Part shown: piece by piece, positions 55,899 to 64,000 of the stretch
Position numbering within the stretch: the first letter of the stretch is position 1
Layout: every line of letters begins with the position of its first letter
Assembly: GCF_003205195.1 (NCBI RefSeq)
Contig: NZ_QJRY01000004.1
Location: forward strand, 248,001-312,000
Reading direction: 5' to 3'
DNA: 64,000 nt
Source: Peteryoungia wuzhouensis
GTDB taxonomy: Bacteria > Pseudomonadota > Alphaproteobacteria > Rhizobiales > Rhizobiaceae
Position numbers and translations under genes: made by a program
Notes under the pieces: model-generated
What the model was told of the DNA's origin: nothing
What the model saw: only the letters and a program-made list of their open reading frames with translations
Database searches by the model: none

Positions 55899-56626
55899 TG
55901 TCCTCTGAACCGCTTCTGAAAGTCTCCGGCGTCGAGACCTATTACGGTAATATCCGTGCGCTCGGCGGCGTCGACGTCGAAGTCCACAAGGGCGAGATCG
56001 TCTCGCTGATCGGTGCCAACGGTGCCGGCAAGTCGACCTTGATGATGACGATCTGCGGCAGCCCGCAGGCGCGCACCGGTAATATCATCTTCGACGGCGA
56101 GGATATCACCAGGCTGCCGACCCATCTGATCGCCCGTCGCCGCATCGCCCAGTCGCCGGAAGGCCGTCGCATCTTCCCGCGCATGACCGTGATGGAAAAC
56201 CTGCAGATGGGTGCCGGTCTCGACAACATGAAGTTCTTTGCCGAGGACGTGGAGAAGGTCTTCACCATGTTCCCGCGCCTCAAGGAACGCCAGGCGCAGC
56301 GCGGCGGCACCCTGTCGGGCGGCGAACAGCAGATGCTCTCCATCGGCCGTGCGCTGATGTCGCGTCCGAAACTGCTCCTGCTCGACGAGCCGTCGCTCGG
56401 TCTCGCACCGCTGATCGTCAAGGGGATCTTCGAGCAGATCAAGCGCCTCAACAAGGAAGAGGGGCTGACCGTCTTCCTCGTCGAGCAGAATGCCTTTGCT
56501 GCGCTGAAGCTCTCCGACCGGGCCTATGTGATGGTGAACGGCAATGTCACCATGAGCGGCACGGGCAAGGAACTGCTCGCCGATCCGTCGGTCCGGGCGG
56601 CCTATCTCGAAGGCGGCCATCATTGA
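55898..56626 (+). CDS. livF: Branched-chain amino acid ABC transporter ATP-binding protein LivF
   Basis: A 242-residue ATPase. Walker A is GANGAGKST, the signature LSGGEQQML, Walker B LLLLDEPSLGLAP, and H-loop region FLVEQNAFAALK (the switch His is replaced by Gln/Asn as in LivF proteins). It overlaps livG by 1 nt. Confidence 0.95.
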   Translation: MSSEPLLKVSGVETYYGNIRALGGVDVEVHKGEIVSLIGANGAGKSTLMMTICGSPQARTGNIIFDGEDITRLPTHLIARRRIAQSPEGRRIFPRMTVMENLQMGAGLDNMKFFAEDVEKVFTMFPRLKERQAQRGGTLSGGEQQMLSIGRALMSRPKLLLLDEPSLGLAPLIVKGIFEQIKRLNKEEGLTVFLVEQNAFAALKLSDRAYVMVNGNVTMSGTGKELLADPSVRAAYLEGGHH

Positions 56627-56644
56627 GCGCGCGGAGGATTTGAC

Positions 56645-56998
56645 ATGCAAGGTTTGTTTTTCGAAAGCGATACCACCGTTCGCCTGGTGCTGAGGTTCCT
56701 CGTTCTGCTGCTCGGTTTCTGGACCGCCTGGCGTTCGGGGCGGGCCGTGGCCGAGAACTGGCAGGGCTATGGCACCGTCGTCGTCTATGCCTTCGGCCTC
56801 GGCATCGCGATGCGCTTCCTGCACTATTCGCTGTTCGGCGGGCCGTTCATCAGCCCGTTCTTCTACCTGGTCGACGTGGTGCTTCTGCTGGCCTTCGCGA
56901 TGGCCGGATTCCAGGCGCGCCGGGCCACCCAGATGGTCGACAACTATTACTGGCTTTATGAGAGAACATCCTATCTCTCGTGGAAGAAGAAAGATTGA
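56645..56998 (+). CDS. DUF6867 membrane protein of liv operon
   Basis: A 117-residue protein with three hydrophobic helices (about 14-30, 45-63 and 70-92) and a basic, Tyr-rich C-terminus (YYWLYERTSYLSWKKK). I recognise it as the DUF6867 family found in rhizobial liv operons; function unknown. GGAGG precedes the ATG, 18 nt after livF. The conserved place suggests an accessory role in amino-acid transport. Confidence 0.82.
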   Translation: MQGLFFESDTTVRLVLRFLVLLLGFWTAWRSGRAVAENWQGYGTVVVYAFGLGIAMRFLHYSLFGGPFISPFFYLVDVVLLLAFAMAGFQARRATQMVDNYYWLYERTSYLSWKKKD

Positions 56999-57140
56999 CA
57001 AGGTGTTGTTTTCTGTCACAGATTGGCGACAGAGAGCCTCGGCTTGAAATAACGAGTGGAACAGTTTTCCGGCGCAGTGAGAGCGGGTATTGCGCACGGT
57101 CTCTAAACCCAAACCCGCATAAAAAACTGGGAGTAACAGT

Positions 57141-58259
57141 ATGAAGAAGTCTCTCCTCTCGGCGGTTGCGCTGTCGGCCATGGTTGCCTTCAGCGGCAAC
57201 GCCTGGGCTGACATCCTCGTCGGCGTTGCCGGTCCGCTGACCGGTCCGAACGCCGCCTTCGGTGCACAGCTCCAGAAGGGCGCCGAACAGGCTGCCGCCG
57301 ACATCAATGCCGCTGGCGGCATCAATGGCGAACAGATCAAGATCGTGCTCGGCGACGACGTGTCGGACGCCAAGCAGGGCGTCTCGGTCGCCAACAAGTT
57401 CGTTGCTGACGGCGTGAAGTTCGTCGTCGGTCACTTCAACTCGGGCGTTTCGATCCCGGCTTCTGAAGTCTATGCCGAAAACGGCATCCTGCAGATCACG
57501 CCGGCTTCGACCAACCCGCAGTTCACCGAGCGCGGTCTGTGGAACACCTTCCGCACCTGCGGCCGTGACGACCAGCAGGGCGCAGTTGCCGGCAAGTACA
57601 TCGCCGACAACTTCAAGGACGCCAAGGTTGCCGTCGTTCACGACAAGACTCCTTATGGCCAGGGCCTCGCCGACGAGACCAAGAAGGCCATGAATGAGCT
57701 CGGCGTGACCGAAGCCATCTACGAAGGCATCACCCCCGGTGAAAAGGACTACTCGGCCCTGATCGCCAAGATGAAGGAAGCCGGCGTTTCCGTCGTCTAC
57801 TTCGGCGGTCTGCACACCGAAGCCGGCCTGATCCTGCGCCAGATGGCATCGCAGGGCCTGAAGGCCACCATGATGTCCGGCGACGGCATCACCTCGAACG
57901 AACTTGCTTCGATCGCCGGTGACGCAGTCGAAGGCACGCTGATGACCTTCCCGCCGGATCCGCGCCAGAACCCGAACGCAGCCGACGCCGTCAAGAAGTT
58001 CCGTGACGCCGGCTTCGAACCGGAAGCCTACACGCTGTACTCCTACGCTGCCCTGCAGGTTATCGCAGAAGCCGCCAAGGCTGCCGCAACCAACGACTCG
58101 GAAGCTGTTGCGACCGCGCTGAAGGAAAAGGGCCCGTACACGACCGTCATCGGCGAACTCGGCTTCGACGCCAAGGGCGACATCACCCGCCCGGACTACG
58201 TCATGTACACCTGGAAGAAGGGCGAGGACGGCAAGTACTCGTACTTCCAGAACAAGTAA
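57141..58259 (+). CDS. livK: Branched-chain amino acid ABC transporter substrate-binding protein
   Basis: A 372-residue periplasmic protein of the LivJ/LivK/BraC family. The signal peptide is about 1-23 (ending GNAWADI). The mature part opens with [20 protein letters not shown] and has [16 protein letters not shown] and [25 protein letters not shown] gives a Shine-Dalgarno. A separate promoter is likely in the 142-nt gap after DUF6867, allowing higher expression of the binding protein. J versus K naming cannot be decided. Confidence 0.93.
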   Translation: MKKSLLSAVALSAMVAFSGNAWADILVGVAGPLTGPNAAFGAQLQKGAEQAAADINAAGGINGEQIKIVLGDDVSDAKQGVSVANKFVADGVKFVVGHFNSGVSIPASEVYAENGILQITPASTNPQFTERGLWNTFRTCGRDDQQGAVAGKYIADNFKDAKVAVVHDKTPYGQGLADETKKAMNELGVTEAIYEGITPGEKDYSALIAKMKEAGVSVVYFGGLHTEAGLILRQMASQGLKATMMSGDGITSNELASIAGDAVEGTLMTFPPDPRQNPNAADAVKKFRDAGFEPEAYTLYSYAALQVIAEAAKAAATNDSEAVATALKEKGPYTTVIGELGFDAKGDITRPDYVMYTWKKGEDGKYSYFQNK

Positions 58260-58281
58260 TCGATCCAGTTTTGGAACGACG

Positions 58282-58308
58282 GAAAACCCGGCCTTGTGCC
58301 GGGTTTTC
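58282..58308 (+). terminator. Rho-independent terminator
   Basis: A perfect 11-bp stem GAAAACCCGGC/GCCGGGTTTTC (58282-58292 with 58298-58308) with loop CTTGT. It ends the liv binding-protein transcript. Confidence 0.8.
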
Positions 58309-58340
58309 TGCGTCTGGGGCAGGGGGACTGGTTAGGATTT

Positions 58341-58368
58341 AGCCAATAGCCAATAGCCAATAGCCAAT
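58341..58368. repeat. Tandem 7-bp repeat (AGCCAAT)x4
   Basis: Four perfect head-to-tail copies of AGCCAAT. The reverse complement TTGGCTAT also appears once at 58432-58439. Located between the liv terminator and the two-component genes. Confidence 0.9.
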
Positions 58369-58447
58369 GGGCCTCTGGCCCGTCGTTTGGGGCGTATGGT
58401 GGGTCTACACTTTGGAGCTTGCAGCGCTGCGTTGGCTATCGGATTTT

Positions 58448-58504
<57 letters not shown>

Positions 58505-58505
58505 T

Positions 58506-59429
58506 TCACGTCTCGCGCAGCACATGGGCGGCCTTGACCGCCGCAGAAGCCCGGTTTTCGACGCCGAGCTTCGAGTAAATCTGCTCCAGATGTTTGTTCA
58601 CCGTGCGCGAGGACAGGCCCAAAATCTCGCCGATGTCGCGGTTGGCCTTGCCCTTGGCGATCCAGAGCAGGACCTCGCTTTCGCGGTGGGTGAGGCCGAA
58701 GCGTTCGCGCAGCATTTCGTCTTCGCTCTGGCGATTGGCCGAGGTCAGGCGGAAGAGATATTCGTCCGCCCCGATCGTCCCGAGCAGGGAGAGGGTCAGC
58801 GGCAGGCCCGATGTGCCGGGGAAGGGGAAGCTGGCCTCACCTGTCTGGGCAGCGCCACTGCGTCTGGCCGAGAGCCAGGCGGCTGCGGCCCTTGCGACGG
58901 CGTTGATGCCGTCGGCATGGCCGGTGGCGGTTTCGATCAGGCGATTGGCCTGGGGGGTGGTCCAGTGCACCTGTCCATCGCCCCGGATCGCCAGCAGGTG
59001 GCGGCCGGCGGCGTCGAGGGCGACGCGGGCGCTCTGGGCCGAGCGGGCGTTGGACAGATGGACGCGGATGCGGGCGCGCAATTCGTCGATGTTGATCGGC
59101 TTGGTCAGATAATCGACGCCGCCGGATTCCAGTGCCTTCACCACATGTTCGGTTTCGGTCAGCCCCGTCATGAAGATGACCGGGACCTGGGCGACGACCG
59201 GATCGGCCTTCAGCGCACGGCAGGTCTCGAAGCCGTCCATGCCGGGCATCACGGCATCGAGCAGGATGAGGTCCGGGCTGATGCGCGCGACGATCGAGAG
59301 CGCCGCGTGACCGGATGTCGCGATCAGCACGGAATAGCCGGAGGCTTCCAGGGCTTCGGTCAGGAAACCGAGCGCATCGGGGCTGTCGTCGACGAGGAGA
59401 ACGATATCGCGCCTGGTGGCCTCAGCCAT
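58506..59429 (-). CDS. REC-LuxR-type response regulator (partner of permease-kinase)
   Basis: A 307-residue regulator. The N-terminal receiver domain (1-125) has acidic pocket VDDS, phosphoacceptor Asp58 ([13 protein letters not shown]) and Lys in YLTKPI. A middle region (about 135-230, [17 protein letters not shown]) resembles a PAS-like module. The C-terminal LuxR helix-turn-helix (about 240-307) is [20 protein letters not shown] and [19 protein letters not shown]. The start overlaps the kinase stop by 8 nt, which makes it the cognate output of that kinase. Confidence 0.9.
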   Translation of the reverse strand: MAEATRRDIVLLVDDSPDALGFLTEALEASGYSVLIATSGHAALSIVARISPDLILLDAVMPGMDGFETCRALKADPVVAQVPVIFMTGLTETEHVVKALESGGVDYLTKPINIDELRARIRVHLSNARSAQSARVALDAAGRHLLAIRGDGQVHWTTPQANRLIETATGHADGINAVARAAAAWLSARRSGAAQTGEASFPFPGTSGLPLTLSLLGTIGADEYLFRLTSANRQSEDEMLRERFGLTHRESEVLLWIAKGKANRDIGEILGLSSRTVNKHLEQIYSKLGVENRASAAVKAAHVLRET

Positions 59430-62400
59430 GCATGGCCTCCCTGTCGGTTTCGAAGGCGGTGAGGAAGCTGCGCAGGCCGGCAAGGTCGAAGGCCTGCACA
59501 TGGGCGCGGGCGGTGTCGACAAAGGCTGCGTGGCTCCCCAGTCCCGCCAGTTCGGCAAGCTTGGCCTCGATGCCGCGGATATAGCCGATGTCGCAAAGGC
59601 TGATCAATTCCTCCAGATGGGCGCTTCCGGGCGATACAGGTTTTTGTGGCTGTAGCGCCGGCTGCAGCAGGCGCGGGTCGTCGGCATAGATCCAGTCGAG
59701 GCCGAGGAAGCGGGCAAGCTTGTCGCGCAGGCGCGAGATGTCGACCGGCTTGGTGATCGCGTCATCATGGCCTTCGCCGCCGGGGGCGGGAGCATCGCCG
59801 ACATTGGCCGAGAGCATCAGGATCGGCGCCTTCTGGCCGGCATCGCGCAGCTTTTCCACCAGCTGCCAGCCGTTCATGCCGGGCATGGCGATGTCGACGA
59901 GGAAGAGGTCGGGTTTCACGCCCTGAATGAGCGTCAGGCATTCCGGGCCGCCGGCTGCGGTCAGCACGACGAAGTCGAGCGGGGCCAGCACCTCGCGCAT
60001 CAGGTCGCGGTGATCCTCGTTGTCGTCAACGACGACGATGGTGCGGCGCGGGCCGGTATAGGAGACGATCTTCCGTTCCGGGGCAGGGGCCGTGTTGGGC
60101 CGGTCGATGGCCGAGAGCATCAGGCGGATCTTGAAGGTCGAGCCCTTGTCGCGCTCGCTCGTGACCGAGATTTCGCCGCCCAGCGTCTGGGTGAGCAGCT
60201 TGGTGATGGTGAGGCCGAGGCCAAGGCCCGGTTGTGGGCGGATATTGTCGGCCTCGCCGCGCTGGAAGGGTTCGTAGATGCGGGTGAGGTCCTTTTCCGC
60301 AATGCCGCGGCCGGTGTCGCTGACCGTGAAGGTGGCGACCTGACTGCGATAATCGACCGCGAAGCGGATCGTGCCTTCGTCGGTGAACTTGATCGCGTTT
60401 GACAGGAGGTTGACGAGGATCTGGCGGATGCGGCGCTCATCGGTGCGCACGTAAAGCGGCAGGTTGCGCGAGCGCTGGTGCTCGAAGAGGATGCCCTTGG
60501 CAGCCGCCTGGGGGGCGAACATGTCGATGAGCTGGTCGAGGAAATCCTGGATATTGACCTCATTGGAGAAGACCTGCAGGCGGCCGGCCTCGATCTTCGA
60601 GATGTCCAGCAGGCCGTCGATCAGGCCCGACAGGTGATCGGCGGAGCGGCGGATGACCTTGATCGCCGACTGGCGCGGCACGGGGATCGTCTCGTCGCGC
60701 TCGAGGATCTGGGCGTAACCCAGCACGGCATTAAGCGGCGTGCGCAATTCGTGGCTGAGGCCGACCACATAGCGGCTCTTGGCGCGGTTGGCGGCCTCCG
60801 CGGTTTCCTTGGCGTTCTGCAGAGCCGCGTCGGTCTTGCGGTGGGCGGCGATTTCCTTGAGCAGAAGCGTGTTCTGGCGCGAGGATTCCTCCTCTGCGAC
60901 CAGCCGGCTGTCATGGGCGAGCACATAGAACCACGAGACGATTCCGGCGATGATGGCGAAGATGAAGAAGACGACCAGCACTGTGCGGTCGACAACCTCG
61001 GTCATTTCAGGGGTCGCGACATTCACCTGATGGGCGATCAGCGCGAGGATCGCGCCGATCAACGAGATCGAGGCCATGGCGGTCAGCGCGTAGCGGCCAA
61101 GCCGGGTGGAGAATTTTTGGAGCAGCACGTCCGGCAGGACGGTGCGGGCGACCGCTCCCGCCTGGGCGTTGATCTTCGCATGCGGCTTGCACATGTCGTG
61201 GCAGCGGCTGTCGAGCGTGCAGCACAGCGAACAGATCGGCGCGGCATAGGCCGGGCACCAGGCCATGTCTTCCGGCTCGAAAGGGTGTTCGCAGACCGAG
61301 CAGGTGATGCCGGTCAGGTTCTTCCAGCTGTGGCGGGGTTTGCGGGCGAGATAGAACTTGCCCTTCGTTCCCCAGGCGATCAGCGGCGAAATCAGAAAGG
61401 CCACAAGGGTGACATAGGTCGACAGCGAGGCCATCAGGGCGCCGAAGGTGCCGAAATGGGCGGCCAGCGCCAGGCTCGCCGAGAGCAGCATCGTACCGCA
61501 GCCGACCGGGTTGATGTCGTAAAGATGGGCGCGCTTGAACTCGATGCCGGGGGGCGACAGGCCGAGGTTCTTGTTGACGAAGAGATCGGCGGAAATGGCG
61601 CAGAGCCAGCTCATGGCGATGATCGAGAAGATGCCGAGCGTCTCCTCCAGCAGGCCGTAGATGCCGAGTTCCATCAGGAGGAGGGCGATCGCCACGTTGA
61701 AAACGAGCCAGACAACGCGGCCCGGATGGCTGTGGGTCAGGCGCGAGAAGAAGTTCGACCAGGCGAGCGAGCCGGCATAGGCGTTCATCACGTTGATCTT
61801 CAGCTGCGAGATGACCACGAAGGCCGCCATCATCATCAGGGCTGCCGTCTGGTTGGGGATCATGTAGCCGAAAGCGGCAACATACATATGCGCCGGATCG
61901 GCGGCTTCCCCGATCGGGACACCCGTCGAGAGCGTCAAGACGGCGAGGAAGGAGCCGGCCAGCAGTTTTGGCACGCCAAGCACCACCCAGCCCGCTCCCG
62001 CCAGGAAAATCGCGACGCGATGGTGCAGCTTGCGGGCTCCCTCCGGCGGGAGGAAGCGCAGGAAATCGACCTGTTCGCCGATTTGCGGCATCAGCGCCAG
62101 GATGACTGCGGAGGCGGCGCCGAATTCCAGCAGGTCGAACGGTGCGGCGCCGCCCAGATGGGCGTTCGAATGGCCGATGCCGGCAAAGGCGCGCCAGAGG
62201 TCGATCTTCTCCCAGTCGAGAAAGGCGATGAAGACGAAGGGCAGGATGTTGAGCACGATCCAGACCGGCTGGGTGAGCAGCTGGAATTTGGAGATCATGC
62301 GGATGCCGTAGGTGACGAGCGGAAGAACGACGACGGCGGAGATGATATAGCCGAGCCAAAGCGGTATGCCGAAGGCAAGCTCCAGCGCCTTGGTCATGAT

Positions 62401-62805
62401 CGACGCCTCGATGGCGAAGAGCATGAAGGTGAAGCTTGCATAGATCAGCGAGGTGATGGTCGAGCCGATATAGCCGAAACCGGCGCCGCGCGTCAGGAGA
62501 TCAATGTCGACGCCGTGGCGGATCGCGTAGCGGCTGATCGGCACTCCGACCAGAAGCATGAGGATCGCAGCCACCACGATGGCGAAGAAGGCATTGGTGG
62601 TGCCGTAAGCCAGCGTGATCGTGCCGCCGATCGCTTCCAGTGCCAGGAAGGAGATCGCGCCGATCGCCGTCTGGGAAATACGGCTCGATGAGAATTTTCG
62701 GGCGCTCTTGGCGGTGAAGCGGAGCGCATAGTCTTCCAGCGTCTGGTTGGCGACCCAACGATTGTATTCGCGGCGGACAGGAATGATGCGTTGGCGTGCC
62801 GGCAT
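59422..62805 (-). CDS. NCS1-permease/hybrid sensor histidine kinase fusion
   Basis: A 1127-residue fusion. Residues about 1-485 form a complete NCS1-type permease (12 hydrophobic helices, e.g. AIGAISFLALEAIGGTITLA), the family that carries cytosine, purines, allantoin and hydantoins. Then comes a Cys-rich block with eight cysteines (502-539, CSVC..CSLCC..C..C) and two more helices (about 572-592 and 608-630). The kinase core has the H-box SHELRTPLNAVLGYAQIL (His685), N-box LLSNAIKFTDEG and G-boxes DTGRGIAEKD/GLGLGLTI. A receiver domain has Asp971 and Lys1019. The tail (1030-1127) is helical. Probably a transport-coupled or transporter-like sensor of a nucleobase-type ligand (inference). Confidence 0.9.
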   Translation of the reverse strand: MPARQRIIPVRREYNRWVANQTLEDYALRFTAKSARKFSSSRISQTAIGAISFLALEAIGGTITLAYGTTNAFFAIVVAAILMLLVGVPISRYAIRHGVDIDLLTRGAGFGYIGSTITSLIYASFTFMLFAIEASIMTKALELAFGIPLWLGYIISAVVVLPLVTYGIRMISKFQLLTQPVWIVLNILPFVFIAFLDWEKIDLWRAFAGIGHSNAHLGGAAPFDLLEFGAASAVILALMPQIGEQVDFLRFLPPEGARKLHHRVAIFLAGAGWVVLGVPKLLAGSFLAVLTLSTGVPIGEAADPAHMYVAAFGYMIPNQTAALMMMAAFVVISQLKINVMNAYAGSLAWSNFFSRLTHSHPGRVVWLVFNVAIALLLMELGIYGLLEETLGIFSIIAMSWLCAISADLFVNKNLGLSPPGIEFKRAHLYDINPVGCGTMLLSASLALAAHFGTFGALMASLSTYVTLVAFLISPLIAWGTKGKFYLARKPRHSWKNLTGITCSVCEHPFEPEDMAWCPAYAAPICSLCCTLDSRCHDMCKPHAKINAQAGAVARTVLPDVLLQKFSTRLGRYALTAMASISLIGAILALIAHQVNVATPEMTEVVDRTVLVVFFIFAIIAGIVSWFYVLAHDSRLVAEEESSRQNTLLLKEIAAHRKTDAALQNAKETAEAANRAKSRYVVGLSHELRTPLNAVLGYAQILERDETIPVPRQSAIKVIRRSADHLSGLIDGLLDISKIEAGRLQVFSNEVNIQDFLDQLIDMFAPQAAAKGILFEHQRSRNLPLYVRTDERRIRQILVNLLSNAIKFTDEGTIRFAVDYRSQVATFTVSDTGRGIAEKDLTRIYEPFQRGEADNIRPQPGLGLGLTITKLLTQTLGGEISVTSERDKGSTFKIRLMLSAIDRPNTAPAPERKIVSYTGPRRTIVVVDDNEDHRDLMREVLAPLDFVVLTAAGGPECLTLIQGVKPDLFLVDIAMPGMNGWQLVEKLRDAGQKAPILMLSANVGDAPAPGGEGHDDAITKPVDISRLRDKLARFLGLDWIYADDPRLLQPALQPQKPVSPGSAHLEELISLCDIGYIRGIEAKLAELAGLGSHAAFVDTARAHVQAFDLAGLRSFLTAFETDREAMHG

Positions 62806-62907
62806 GCCTAATTTCTAGCGCTTGCTTGGAGGTGATGTAGCTTTAGGCATTTTCACGGGATTGCGCAGAATAGCAAGGGCACTGAAGGAATGGCGAGCGC
62901 CAGGGCT

Positions 62908-63366
62908 TTATGGCTTTATCAGCCCGCCATGGTAATCCAGCTGGTAGGCAAGTCGCCCGTCCACAAGGATGCGCTCGACGCCCTGAAAACCTGCGAGGCT
63001 GCCGACGGATTCGTCGACGTACTCGCCCAGCGGATGCTGAAAGCTGAACCCGCCGAGAAAGCGGTTCTCCAGGTAGAGAGCGCTGAGCGCTCTCTGGATG
63101 ACGGTGCCGGCCCGCTCCCCGTCGATCCGTTCCGGATCAAGAATGCGCCCATAATAGTTCATGGCCCAGATCGGTTCGCCGTTCTTCCAGACCACCTCCT
63201 GGCCGATAAAGTCCGTGCCGCCGTAGTAGCCGTCGAGATAGCGGAAGGGGCCGCGCGCATAAGTCAGTTCATGCGCCGCCATGCGGGAAGAGATTGGTTC
63301 CTTCGCCTTGCCGCCCATGTAGCTTGCCGCCTTTGCTTCGACGATGAATTGTTCAAGTGCACGCAT
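62908..63366 (-). CDS. DUF5680 domain protein
   Basis: A 152-residue soluble protein. The conserved core is GPFRYLDGYYGGTDFIGQEV, then WAMNYYGRILDPERI and FSFQHPLGEYVDESVGSL. I recognise the DUF5680 family; function unknown. GGGAG before ATG 63366 supports the start. The upstream frame to 63474 is not used. Confidence 0.8.
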   Translation of the reverse strand: MRALEQFIVEAKAASYMGGKAKEPISSRMAAHELTYARGPFRYLDGYYGGTDFIGQEVVWKNGEPIWAMNYYGRILDPERIDGERAGTVIQRALSALYLENRFLGGFSFQHPLGEYVDESVGSLAGFQGVERILVDGRLAYQLDYHGGLIKP

Positions 63367-63474
63367 TCTCGTCTCCCTTTTGGAACATAAAGAGAACGTA
63401 CGATGCGTGAAAACGCCGTGCAACCCTGTTTTTACAGGGGGGTGCAGCAGAAACGACTGTCGGTCAGGGGGCAA

Positions 63475-64000
63475 TCACCTGCCTTGGAGGCGGTCGGACA
63501 AAGCCTTCAACAGGGCCACGGAATCATAGGGCTTTCTGACCACCGGTACGTCGGCAAAGCCTTCCGGAACGATCGAGCGGTCGTCATATCCCGTGGCGAA
63601 GACGAAGGGGATGCCAAGGCGCGCCAACTCCTCGGCAACGGGTACGGAGGTGTCGCGGCCGAGATTGATGTCGAGAATGGCAATGGCCGGACGGAAGGAT
63701 TTGAGCCTGTTCAAAGCGTCTGTGCTGGAGCTTGCCGTCACGACGTTTTCGATCCCGGCGTCCGCCAGCATCATTTCGGCGTCCATGGCGATCAGCACCT
63801 GGTCTTCGACCAGAAGCACGGGAACGCCTGCCTGAAGCGGCTGGCTTTGCCCTGTCGGCTGGGCGTCTTCCACGGGCGGCAGCTCCTCGGCGATCGCAGG
63901 GGTCTCCCAATTGAGGAAACGGCCGGGAATGCAGAATTCCGCGGCCAGACCCTCCGGTTTATAGTCGAGATGGCTAGTGCCGCCTAGATCGTAGGGGATG
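63475..64000 (-). CDS. C-terminus of an HWE-type hybrid histidine kinase with receiver domain (partial, extends past window)
   Basis: The frame is open from the window's right edge to the stop at 63475-63477. The first part reads IPYDLGGTSHLDYKPEG then AAEFCIPGRF, the usual C-terminal end of an HWE-family kinase catalytic domain. After a linker, a receiver domain (VLLVEDQVLIAMDAEMMLAD, phosphoacceptor in IAILDINLGRD, Lys in VVRKPYD) follows. The ATG at 63873 lies inside the linker and would give a lone receiver; the kinase-like upstream sequence argues for a longer fused protein. Confidence 0.75.
   Translation of the reverse strand, partial: IPYDLGGTSHLDYKPEGLAAEFCIPGRFLNWETPAIAEELPPVEDAQPTGQSQPLQAGVPVLLVEDQVLIAMDAEMMLADAGIENVVTASSSTDALNRLKSFRPAIAILDINLGRDTSVPVAEELARLGIPFVFATGYDDRSIVPEGFADVPVVRKPYDSVALLKALSDRLQGR

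Noticed and set aside
63475..63873. Stand-alone response regulator starting at ATG 63873
   Set aside because: The frame continues upstream to the window edge with the typical end of an HWE kinase domain, so the receiver is more likely the C-terminal part of a hybrid kinase.

Overview
The window is about 64 kb of GC-rich, densely coding chromosome. It most likely comes from a member of the Rhizobiaceae (Rhizobium/Agrobacterium/Ciceribacter-like Alphaproteobacteria). The evidence is a CtrA-ChpT-SciP cell-cycle set, an EipA-type DUF1134 protein, an alphaproteobacterial RpoH, rhizobial families (DUF6867, DUF6476, DUF2793, DUF1236), RIME-like palindromes of the form 'CCCCCTCTG..CATCTCCCCC', and heterotetrameric sarcosine oxidase. 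I saw no tRNA, rRNA, CRISPR array, transposase or prophage block.

Layout. 1-8509: the end of an unknown gene, a ceramide-type glycosyltransferase, a DedA protein with a small membrane partner, ung, then an amine-catabolism-like operon (FAD oxidase, aldehyde dehydrogenase, EamA exporter, RidA) and two small envelope proteins. 8553-17272: an NAD(P)H oxidoreductase and an accessory catabolic locus made of a NitT/TauT-type ABC importer, a cytosine-deaminase-like amidohydrolase and a GlcD-like FAD oxidase, with a divergent LysR regulator and a creatininase-family amidohydrolase. RIME-like palindrome pairs lie after the first gene of this operon and beyond its end. 17471-25156: a phosphatase, an EamA transporter, purA, a large low-complexity membrane protein and a two-gene ABC exporter. 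25230-31853: rpoH, a Fic toxin with its antitoxin, another EamA transporter, rluD-like, DUF6476, a SpoU methyltransferase and a coiled-coil membrane protein.

32013-38032 is a cell-cycle/envelope neighbourhood: eipA, chpT, a single-domain response regulator, ctrA, fliJ, a GNAT protein, a PqiA-domain protein, sciP and a LuxR-type regulator. Candidate CtrA boxes lie between eipA and chpT and upstream of sciP. 38103-52451: a DUF2793 protein, cysQ, the sarcosine oxidase operon soxBDAG, an orphan protein, a membrane metallophosphoesterase, a soluble PAS-PAS chemoreceptor and a dimethylglycine-dehydrogenase-like protein. The sox operon and the dehydrogenase gene share TGCGAC/GTCGCA elements upstream, which suggests co-regulation of methylated-glycine demethylation.

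52725-64000: the branched-chain amino acid ABC operon livHMGF-DUF6867 plus its binding protein, two different 7-bp tandem repeats, and a translationally coupled two-component pair. The kinase of that pair is fused to a whole NCS1 (nucleobase/hydantoin-type) permease and a cysteine-rich module; its partner is a REC-LuxR regulator. A DUF5680 protein and the C-terminus of an HWE-type hybrid kinase (cut by the window end) close the window. The most unusual items are the permease-kinase fusion and the amidohydrolase/creatininase/FAD-oxidase catabolic locus, whose substrate I cannot assign.
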